From assembly GCA_910592205.1 (NCBI GenBank), contig CAJVPJ010000429.1, positions 1 through 25,405 on the forward strand: a DNA stretch of 25,405 nucleotides, given 5' to 3'. Of this stretch, positions 1 to 8,490 are shown piece after piece. How positions within the stretch are numbered: position 1 is the first letter of the stretch; each line of letters starts with the position of its first letter. Source of the DNA: Paraglomus occultum (lineage: Eukaryota > Glomeromycota > Glomeromycetes > Paraglomerales > Paraglomeraceae). The notes below the pieces were generated by a model. It worked only from the letters and a program-made list of their open reading frames with translations, searched no databases and was not told where the DNA came from. A program made the position numbers and the translations under genes.

Positions 1-231
1 AGCCCTATACTTTATACAACGGCTGTTATCTCAAGCCCTATACTTTATACAACGGCTGTTATCTCAAGCCCTATACTTTATACAACGGCTGTTATCTCAA
101 GCCCTATACTCTATACAACGGCTGTTATCTCGAGCCCTATACTATATGCAACGGCTGTTATCTCAAGCCCTATACTCTATACAACGGCTGTTATCTCAAG
201 CCCTATACTCTATACAACGGCTGTTATACTT
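1..231. repeat. 33-bp tandem repeat, seven near-identical copies
   Basis: The unit is 33 bp, beginning agccctatact and ending ggctgttatctca. Copies start at 1, 34, 67, 100, 133, 166 and 199 and differ at only a few bases. Three more diverged copies can be followed to about 331. The period is a multiple of three, so the array is read through in frame as an 11-residue protein repeat. The array is cut by the window start, so the true copy number is unknown. Confidence 0.95.
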
Positions 232-1042
232 TGCTCTATACTTTTTGAAACAACTCTTGTCTCACTCATTATACTTTCTGAAGCAACACGTGTCTCAAGG
301 CTTATACTCTATGAAACGACACATGTCTCAGGGCTTATACACTGCGATCTCTTTTCTCTGTGAACTATCTGTCGACTCATATGTCAATGGTTTATGGCTT
401 TATCACAATATTTTGGCTCCGTTAATACGAATCATTCCGGCAACTTTGGACTTGATGCTACAATTCGCGTATACGATGTATACGGGATTAAGGATTGTTT
501 GCGATTGGTTATATTTTGTTATAAAGAATATACTCTTTTTCATATTTAATATGGTATTGGTAATATTGCTTAAGCCCGCGTATAAAATTTTGGAAATGGT
601 TTATGTGGGATTGGTTAGACCATGCTCATTAACATTATTTAAATTGGGGAAGGCGGTATTCTCTCTATCGATGGCATTAATTCTATATTCTTGGAGTCAT
701 ATCCAAACATTATTTATTTCATTGTATAATATTCTTTCGTCGTTTTTCAATGTTATTTCTGTATTGTTCATTGCCTTTTATAATGTTATGCTTAGCACGA
801 CTAGTGCGGTGATTGAGAATACTCTTTTAGCAATCAGATATATGAGTGGTATTATATATACCCCGGTTATATGGTTGGCACAGTTTTATAATGAGTTATA
901 TGATAGATATGAGCCTGTTGTGGTAAATAATGTGGCTGCTATAGCTGGAACGGTTGATAATGCAGTTGTTGCTGTCGGCGACGCTATGATGGAGTGGGTT
1001 AAGAGGGAACAAGAGTTGAGAGAAGCAATACGAGGGAGGTAA
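2..1042 (+). CDS. Unknown membrane-associated protein with 11-residue tandem repeats (5' partial)
   Basis: I do not recognise this protein. The frame is open from base 2, so the gene starts upstream of the window; the first internal ATG (146) lies inside the repeat array and is probably not the true start. The N-terminal part is about ten 11-residue units of the type ALYSIQRLLSQ, the last ones diverged (ALYFLKQ, GLYSMKR). Hydrophobic residues alternate with Arg/Lys/Gln, as in an amphipathic helix of the 11-mer class that lies on membranes or lipid droplets. The remaining 230 residues are extremely hydrophobic and aromatic, with many Tyr, Leu, Ile and Phe and several candidate membrane helices, and end in a short charged tail (EWVKREQELREAIRGR). 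No catalytic motif is visible. The gene ends tail-to-tail with the proteasome gene, 195 bp away. Coding is supported by the long open frame and in-frame repeats; function is unknown. Confidence 0.6.
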   Translation, partial: ALYFIQRLLSQALYFIQRLLSQALYFIQRLLSQALYSIQRLLSRALYYMQRLLSQALYSIQRLLSQALYSIQRLLYFALYFLKQLLSHSLYFLKQHVSQGLYSMKRHMSQGLYTAISFLCELSVDSYVNGLWLYHNILAPLIRIIPATLDLMLQFAYTMYTGLRIVCDWLYFVIKNILFFIFNMVLVILLKPAYKILEMVYVGLVRPCSLTLFKLGKAVFSLSMALILYSWSHIQTLFISLYNILSSFFNVISVLFIAFYNVMLSTTSAVIENTLLAIRYMSGIIYTPVIWLAQFYNELYDRYEPVVVNNVAAIAGTVDNAVVAVGDAMMEWVKREQELREAIRGR

Positions 1043-1237
1043 AATATCGTGATGAAGTGTGCAAGAGCGCAAAATATGAATTCGCAGAGACTACTAGTTG
1101 CAACTGATAATGAATTTTGTAAGAGGGTCGTTAATTTATTGTAAATATTGTCGATAACTCACATAGCGAATGTACAACGCTTTTTTCGGAATATGTTTTG
1201 CTCATATATAACAATTATACGATTAAAGTTGATTCTA

Positions 1238-2428
1238 TTATGAAATGTCCATAGCATCTCCCTCTGTGATTGTGACAAAGTTTCTGAATGATTCGCTGAG
1301 AACAGCTGCAAGTGAAATAAACAATTAACGAAATACAGGTTACGCTTTAGTCATACTTTTAATATTTGAACAGTATTATATTACACTCACCCGTCGTTCC
1401 AGGTTGAAACTTGTAATTTCCAATTTTCTCTATGGTTGGACAGGGTGTTTCGATGTTGCGGTAAAAATCGGCACGGCCTTTCTCTATTACGACGAGATCG
1501 ATGTTGAATCCCGAACCCATATCATTAAATATACCAGCCTTTATAGAATCCTTAACCAATTCTATGGCTTCATCACGCTTTATTATAAGTTTAAGGCAAA
1601 TGACCAAGTCAGAGAAAATAAAACAGCAAAGTGAAAAAAATAAGCGAAATATTACCTCCATATTTTCTCGCCATCTTTCTTCAAAAACAGCTATGGCAGA
1701 TAGGGATCCACTGCCTTGACTGAGATAAGGCAGTTTATCGGTACTGCCATGTGGAGCGACACTAAACAGCTGCGGTCCATCAACATCCACACCACCTAAC
1801 ACTAGAGCTGCCGCAACGTGACCTTGATATCTATTAAGGCATTCAATTCCAATTGTTAGCATGGGTTTATCTCAATATTTGTTTGGCGATGAGAATTAGT
1901 ACCTGAATAAATACTGCGAAAGCGTAGCCAAGACAGTCGTTACTCTTGATTCTCTTCCCGTGGCCAAACGATGCAATTCTAATTGAGAAGCAACCATGTC
2001 CGTAACTTTATCGGCATCAGCTGCGGTACCAGCCCCACAACAGAAAATGTTGGGTGCCATACGGTGAATCTTGGGACAATTCTTATCCTGTACTAACGCC
2101 TCCCCAGTTGCCCGCGTGTCTGCTCCAAGTATTACACCGTTCTATACACGGTATCATTAATAACGAGTCCTTTTATTGTTTCGCAGTCACTCTCCCGTAA
2201 CTAGCACGACCCGTTCCGGATTTATTACCTTGAACTTCATTCCAGTGATAGTCGTCCCTGTCTTGGTGGCCTTTGGCATAGAATATCCATTCTGCTGAAG
2301 GATTAAATTTCTGATAGATGGGAATGATCAGAAACGCAGAAGTTTTCAGTAATGTCAAATAACACAACTCACCTTTGATAGTTGTCAAAGTTAAATCCAC
2401 CTTTGGGTACGTTGACGCGAGATACCAT
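1238..2428 (-). CDS. PUP1: 20S proteasome subunit beta type-7 (beta2, trypsin-like), complete
   Basis: Catalytic beta2 subunit of the 20S core particle, giving the trypsin-like cleavage. Six exons: 2428-2373, 2310-2229, 2141-1903, 1830-1656, 1577-1391, 1305-1238. All phases agree and give 268 residues, normal for the family. The start [16 protein letters not shown] matches the usual GGF.FDN prosegment. Autocleavage is expected at Gly37/Thr38 in KATKTGTTI, making Thr38 the nucleophile (mature Thr1). GADTRAT supplies mature Asp17, and Lys70 is mature Lys33. GSGSLS near the active site and HGSTDKLPY are intact. The last exon restores the conserved GTTAVL motif and ends in [13 protein letters not shown], the short C-terminal arm. 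The intron at 1578-1655 is 78 bp without a stop, so it could be mistaken for coding, and it ends in AAG. The start codon is 142 bp from the divergent DUF4211 gene. Confidence 0.95.
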
Positions 2429-2570
2429 TTTATTTTAAACGTGCCTTTCCAAGGACGAAAGACCAAAAAAAACCACGAGATTGCGTAATTTGTATAGACA
2501 TCATATGTACCACGTGATACCGTTATAATTCTGAGAATCTGATCCAACATACTGCAAAAATTACTTGACA
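2429..2570. promoter_or_regulatory. Shared divergent promoter region between PUP1 and the DUF4211 gene
   Basis: Only 142 bp separate the two start codons, so the promoters must overlap. It holds a CACGTG E-box-type palindrome at 2511-2516 and A/T-rich stretches. I looked for the yeast proteasome element GGTGGCAAA and did not find it. Regulatory function is inferred from position. Confidence 0.5.
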
Positions 2571-4972
2571 ATGAAACTGCGTTCAGGGCGCGCACGAATA
2601 TTCCAAACCTCGATTGATGATTACATGTTCAGTGAAACGCCCCCTCGACCAAGTCGAGATAAAAATAAGAATAAGGAGAATGAAGATATATACTTGTCGG
2701 AAGAAGTAGTAGATCCTCAGGATAGTCCTACAGTGAAAAGAAGGCTTACAAAACATCACCTAGTTGTTACCACCGATTCCGAAAATGAATATAATGATGA
2801 TGAAGTGGGAAATGAGAGCGAGACTGTTCATGATCAGAATGCAGAGTTAGTCCCGCACGAACGTACGTGTAAACTTTCCAAACTATCAGAGAACGCCTGG
2901 AATGTTTAACGCGTGTGCATGCTTACATTCAATTCGTGCATGTAATAATTGGGGGTTGATAGTGTCATTGAAATCGATCGAAGGGATTCATAGCAATTGA
3001 TCAACGGCTAAATGTCTCAACATCTTTATCATATCAACGTTCAAAGCATTTGAAACTCCAACGCGACGCACGCAACCAAAAAGGATTTCACGCAGTCAAG
3101 AATATAGCGATCGACTGAAGAAACTAGTTGGTATATAACATTTTTTACCCGATGAACAAAATCTTTCGATGTAACTTGTTTGTTTTGTTTTCTGTAATCA
3201 TATCTTTGCCGATTTTCTTATGTTTGCCGGTGCTTAAACCCTTCCTGATCAACCGTGCACCATTAGCGCGTAAACGCAAACGCGACGGCTCTGTCACTGA
3301 CAGTTTATCCGATGACTCGGGCTATTCCCCGACTCCGGAAAATCTGTTTCACTTTGGTGATTCATCAGAATCAGAAGATACGTGTGAGCCAACAACTAAG
3401 CATTCAAAAAGAACCATAGTACAAAGGATAAAGAAGAATGGAGAAACACCTAAGGTATTGAATAACGATAACGAGGATTATGAGAATGGTGAGGCGGCTG
3501 AGCCAGATAATGATGAAGAGGCTATCAATAGCGGGTTCGAAGAGGAAGAGTATGATCTGGACGATTCTGGTATGTGATAGCGTATACTTGTCAAATATTG
3601 AGCGCGTCCTTTTATTAATTATATGTCTTAATTTAGTTATTTTGGAAAAACGTACGCGTAGTCGTAAGACATCAAAGTATAGCGATAATCTCAAACAACT
3701 TTTAGGTAAGCTACAGTCGAAGACATTTTAAACTCGTTAAATGGAAATTAACGTGCTCAAATTAATATAGCTCGAAAGCAGGGTATAACACTAGAAGATG
3801 AAGAAAATATGGAGGGTGTCGAAGAGGGAGAGGCAATGGATAAGGAAGAATCTGATGAACAGAATAACATTGTGAATGCCGAAGATAGAGATGCTCCATT
3901 AGACATGAACTCGTATAAAGATTTGGACGATTTTGTAGTCGAAGAAGGTGAAAATGTTGATTTGTCGGGATTAGATTTTCCAGGTACGTATTTATAGTGA
4001 TTATATTATAGTAAGGCACGACAATTCATTAAAGAACTGATTTCTCTGTCCATTCCATTTATAGCTGAATTTACTTCGTCTGGTTCGCAGAGCATGAAAT
4101 ACCATTTTCAAGTGTTCATTCAGTTTCTCGTTTATCTTGATAAATTTAGTTATGAAGAATTAATGGCAGGTTAGTTTCATTAGTATATTGCCCACCTAAA
4201 TATTTTATCTGTCAATAATATTTTAACACACTATTTTGATAGATGAATATTTCTCATCATCAGTCAAGGCCGTAGAGAGAAAAATTGATGGTTACAAGAA
4301 CGTGCTTGTGGCTAGTTCTGCTTGGGCATCTTATTTCAAGGTATGGACAATACAGCTTGAAGGATAGCCAATTAAGTAATATTTGCTAAAAATTTCGAAT
4401 GGTAATTTATTACAGAAAGCCCTCCATCGATATCCTATCTATCGTGCAATGCGAATTCAAGCTTATCCGTTTTGCGACGCGTGTAAGAGCACGAGGCCGT
4501 CGACCTACAACGTAATTCTATCTGGGCCGAAATATCACAAGAACAGTTTGCGGGCAAGTTATATATTGTCATATTCTTAATCACGCGATTACAATCCTTA
4601 ATTAATTTTCCCCACATTTTTCAGTGCGGAACTACTTCGTCTTCATTCTCAATATCTTCTTCTTCTTCTTCCGCTGAAGATGACCAAGATGACTTTTGCC
4701 TTACCTCTAAATCTACTCGCACGTATCGTCTGGGCAGATTTTGTCAGGTACGAGCAAGAGTTTATCATGATTTCCATCATCTAAAGTTCCATTATTTTCA
4801 AAGAATACAAGCCGAGATTCAATCACGTGATTTACATGAGGAAAAACCAGAAGATATTGTGACAGAGTTGGATAAACGTGAGTTCACCACAATAATGTAT
4901 GGACAGTTTGAGGAGTTATGCACGAACACAGAGCGGTTGTATAGGAACCAGCCTATTAGAGAATATAATTAA
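2571..4972 (+). CDS. DUF4211-domain protein, probable nuclear, complete
   Basis: Nine exons: 2571-2862, 3047-3130, 3267-3569, 3637-3705, 3771-3983, 4065-4169, 4243-4340, 4416-4553, 4625-4972; 549 residues, all phases consistent. The N-terminus (MKLRSGRARIFQTSIDDY) is basic and like other fungal DUF4211 proteins. The middle is acidic and Ser-rich with basic KRKR-type stretches that could be nuclear localisation signals. The DUF4211 domain runs from about residue 298 (LDDFVVEEGE) to about 500. It contains LVASSAWASYF, the CDAC motif (Cys408/Cys411), VILSGPKYH and GRFCQVRARVYHDFHH, a Cys/His set that could bind a metal. Two similar basic segments, one each on exons 2 and 4, look duplicated. The intron after 4553 begins with GC (GCAAGT). 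Exon 2 is the least certain (AAG acceptor at 3046), but its phase and sequence fit. The molecular role of the family is poorly known. Confidence 0.85.
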
Positions 4973-5700
4973 GAGCGACTATGGTTTTAGACGGTTTGTT
5001 TTGTATACGACGAGACCAACGCCGCAAACCCGGAATCTTTGGTATATATTTTCTGAATTAGGTGTTTTTTTTTTTCTTTTTACAATAGTTTAATAGTTAG
5101 TATATGTTAATAATACTACTGTATGTTAATATTTACAAGACGATTTGAATCTAGTCATTAGTAGCCAATAAAAAATGGTATTTATATTTTATTAAAGTTA
5201 TTTCATTAAATGAAAGCTTTTTTATGAGAAAAGCTATCAGTATAATGTCATACATGAACCCTTCTATGAATCAAATACACGTAATATTCTGTATTGGCCT
5301 TACTTGTGTGTTTAGAGGTTGAACGTCATTCATGTAATCAACTTCTACTAAGAACGCATGCATATATTAAATCACCATGGTCTTCATTAAGAGTTTACTA
5401 CACTAGTCAATTTGAAGATAAAACTATTAAACAATTTTAATTTACCAACATAATCGGAATACGAATAAGAATGGCACAAATAACTGGACCGTATTTGCAG
5501 TAAGTACATTTATTGGATCCGAATTTATGCTTTCGAAGCACTCGTTTAATAATCGCATGCTGTCATCATAGACATTAAAAACTAGTAAAGCAACCCGCTC
5601 TATTGGTTGAGCGTTTATTCGCGCGAATTACGCGTGTGGCAGTCAAAATAATTTGATGATCGCAATTTTCAGGTACAGTCATATGGAAATTTTAATATAT
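4973..5700. other. Intergenic, AT-rich, no gene seen
   Basis: Downstream of the DUF4211 gene. It is A/T-rich with several AATAAA-like signals (for example near 5166) that could serve 3' end formation. I found no coding frame with a recognisable motif on either strand. Confidence 0.6.
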
Positions 5701-5708
5701 TTTTTTTT

Positions 5709-5933
5709 TCGAAAATCTGTATTGGCGTTATTTGCTAAGTAAACAACAAAATTTTTATATCGCTCTGAGGCTAATTGGCTGTAGTCTCGAACAAAATACT
5801 GATAAATTTACACAACTTATTGTAACGAACCTGTTATCCGCCAAAAGTGTTAGTATTAGTATATACTGTATGTAATCACTATTACACATATGAAAACTAC
5901 AGCCAATCAAAAAACGCCAACACAGATTTTCGA
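5709..5933. mobile_element. Fold-back (inverted-repeat) element, probable non-autonomous transposon
   Basis: The 26 bp at 5709-5734 and the 26 bp at 5908-5933 are inverted copies with two mismatches. Just inside lies a second inverted pair, 5773-5785 against 5896-5908, 12 of 13 matching. The left arm carries about 38 extra bases between its two blocks. About 110 bp lie between the inner arms. No coding sequence is seen inside. Terminal inverted repeats around a short non-coding core suggest a MITE-like element; I could not identify a target-site duplication or superfamily. Confidence 0.55.
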
Positions 5934-6278
5934 TTTACATCTAACCAAAACCAGAGATTTCTAGTTGGAAGTTCCCAGTCTCTATTCTCGGAGCACGTTT
6001 TTTGCGATGCGACTAGTATGCTTTTGGTCATTATCTTTGAAGGGTTCCCCCTAATTCTGGAAGCTGTACGTCCAAACATTCCCTTCTGGGCTGTTACCGA
6101 TGATCTTGGTAATGTTCTCGAAGGTGACAGGGAATACATGCTTAATTCTACGACAGTCTCGACAAAGGCATGTTTCAATGCTCTTTCTGTTCTTAGGAAC
6201 GCGAAAAAGAAGAAAATGCAGTGGCAGAATATGAGGCGGGTGATGGCCATGAAAAAGATGGGTACTAATATACGATGA
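5847..6278 (+). pseudogene. Open frame of doubtful status in transposon debris
   Basis: A 143-codon frame starts inside the fold-back element and runs toward the retrotransposon relic. Its protein has no motif I recognise, and a nearly as long frame is open on the opposite strand (5897-6313), so neither is convincing. The Lys-rich end (NAKKKKMQWQNMRR) lies just before the relic of a retrotransposon polyprotein and may belong to it in another frame. Most likely non-functional repeat sequence. Confidence 0.25.
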
Positions 6279-6660
6279 GAAAGTGAAGAAGTTTGAGTCA
6301 AAAGAGTATACAAATCAGCAACTGTCGGATCTCAATGATGAAATACCTGGTGCCCCTTACGTTCCAATTGATCCAATACTTCGCGAACAGTTTCTTAATC
6401 CTTACATCCCTCCGGCGAAGGCAGTGCATGCTCGGCGCGCTAATTATGGAGAATACCTGGTCTGAATCTAGAATGCTCAAAGAGAGTTTATACACTTATA
6501 ATAAATTTTATCTATAAAGTACCAGTAACAGTTATACTAGATTCCGGTGCTAATTGTAATATTATAGGCGAGGCTTGAAAATCGATAATACCTCCGATAC
6601 AGAAATATACAGTCCCATTAGCAAGTTCAATATATTGGTTTCGCTGACGTTATCCATAAT
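6250..6660 (+). pseudogene. Retrotransposon polyprotein relic with aspartyl-protease motif
   Basis: At 6513-6575 the frame reads YKVPVTVILDSGANCNII. The Asp-Ser-Gly at 6540-6548 in a hydrophobic setting is the active-site signature of retroviral-type aspartic proteases of Ty3-like elements. Upstream, a different frame (6280-6465) encodes a charged, Pro-rich stretch ending YGEYLV and a stop, plausibly the linker before the protease. Downstream, about 25 codons in yet another frame (LKIDNTSDTE) could be a later protease segment after a deletion. No reverse transcriptase or integrase remains. Frameshifts and stops make it clearly dead. Confidence 0.6.
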
Positions 6661-7094
6661 CATAATAATAAATAATAAAAAAACGTCGCGAGTGTAAACA
6701 AAGAAATGATGGATAATTTTGTAACAAATATTAATATGCAATGTCCGTAGCATCCAATTTTTTAAATTATATATAGATATAGATTTCGTAATAAGGTAAA
6801 CATCGCTGTAGATATCTAATTATCGCCGTTTCAGTCACCTGAGAAATGATGCAAAATTTACCCTGTGTCATTCGCCGGTTGAAGACATGTAATTTATGTG
6901 ATGTTATAAAGAAAAGCTTGGACTATCTTGCAGGTAACAAGACCAGTGATTGCTTCACTTTTCACACATGTGAGTGTGCAGCTTTGTGTGTGATTATACT
7001 AGTAATGTTACTTATAATTCATTTCCATTTTCGGATGCTGATGCTTGCATTTCTTAATCTTTATGTTTTATGAAAGATCTTCACAGAACCGAGA
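6661..7094. other. Intergenic upstream of the aldo-keto reductase, no gene seen
   Basis: AT-rich spacer between the retrotransposon relic and the aldo-keto reductase start; it should hold that gene's promoter. A 75-codon frame at 6846-7073 has no recognisable motif and I do not regard it as a gene. Confidence 0.5.
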
Positions 7095-8366
7095 ATGGAG
7101 AATCAACTATCCATCAACTCTACAACTAGACTTAACGACGGGCGCGAAATTCCTCTTCTTGGTAAACAACTAATTATTATATCATTGTTTTAATAAGATT
7201 TGAAAATGTACAATTTCTTTTTCTTTTCGTTTCATTCAAGGTCTTGGTGTCTATCTTTCGCCACCTGGTGATGTTACTAAAAACGCCGTGTTAGCTGCTC
7301 TTGCGGTAAGGATGAATCTAGAGATACGAGTAGATACAAGTAGCATATCGCCAACATACTGAGGCGTTATATGCCAGGCTGGATATCGTCACATAGACAC
7401 TGCAAGTTTATATCGAAATGAAGCTGACGTTGGCGAAGCTGTCTTAACCCGGTAGGTTTTCGACACTTTTGGCATGACACTTGCAAAGTGTAAACGATTA
7501 AAGTCAATTTACATTCTCTTGGATATAACTTTAATGGGATAGTCCTCCGCGTGAAGAAATTTTTGTAACGACCAAAATCTGGAACTCTGACCAAGGCTAC
7601 GAAAAAACGCTCGCAGCGGCCGACCTATCGCTGGCTAGGCTCAAAACCGATTACATTGATCTGTTGTTATTACATTCGCCTTTGCCGGGAAAGAAGAAAC
7701 GACTGGAAAGTTACCGAGCTTTAGAAGAATTGGTCAAATCGGGTAAGGTGAAAAGCATTGGAGTATCTAACTACGGTATCCATCATTTGAGAGAACTATT
7801 CGAGACGCATCCAGAGATTAAACCCGCGGTTAATCAGATTGAGGTATTTATTGGTATACACGAGTGTCGTAATGATTATATGCTGCGTATTAGTTTGTCA
7901 TGTAGATTAGACAAGGTTTATTATATTCTTTATTAATGAGGAACCCATCACCAGGTGCACCCATGGTGCCGCCGACAGGAATTGACTGATTTTTGCGAAG
8001 CCAATTCTATTGTCGTTGAGGCATACTCACCATTAGCAAAAGCTCAACGGCTTGACGATGCCAATCTCGTCTCACTTGCGCAAAAATACAACAAAACTTC
8101 AGCGCAAATTTTAGTTCGTTGGGGTCTCCAGCATGGTTTTGTGAGCTTGCCGAAAAGTACAAATAATGAGCGAATCAAGAGCAATGCCGACGTTTTTAAT
8201 TTTCACCTTGATGATGCTGATATGGAAGTCCTCGATAGTTTGGATGAAAATTTCGTAACAGGTAGGTTGGATACAAGTCCTGTAAATTTGAACTTCTTTG
8301 GGGAAACCGATTGTTAATGAAAAGCCTTCACGACGAACAGGTTGGGATCCAACCACTTGTGATTAA
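7095..8366 (+). CDS. Aldo-keto reductase, NADPH-dependent, complete
   Basis: Cytosolic (alpha/beta)8-barrel oxidoreductase that reduces aldehydes or ketones; the natural substrate cannot be told from sequence. Six exons: 7095-7161, 7241-7305, 7378-7451, 7543-7843, 7955-8261, 8341-8366; 279 residues, a usual length for small AKR enzymes. The start [20 protein letters not shown] leads into the conserved first strand and GLGVY. The catalytic tetrad is complete: Asp51 and Tyr56 in [11 protein letters not shown], Lys80 in VTTKIW, His113 in [28 protein letters not shown] and the cofactor phosphate loop [11 protein letters not shown] (Lys236, Ser237, Arg242, Asn246) are present. The tiny last exon adds the end WDPTTCD, typical of the family; reading through the last intron would give a false C-terminus. 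Intron 1 ends in AAG. It converges on the winged-helix gene 124 bp downstream. Confidence 0.94.
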
Positions 8367-8490
8367 GAAATTATCGGAAAAAATAAACTTCTCTGAACAG
8401 GCCTTCAATTTTTAACAACGCGAGCACATATTTACTGATTAAGTTAAAGTCATTACATAATCCTCGAATAAATCAATTGTTGCAACACAA

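Noticed and set aside
1-331. CRISPR-like array
   Set aside because: The 33-bp units are directly adjacent with no unique spacers and are translated in frame; it is an ordinary coding minisatellite.
5897-6313. Minus-strand 138-codon frame
   Set aside because: No recognisable motif; it overlaps repeat debris that is also open on the other strand.
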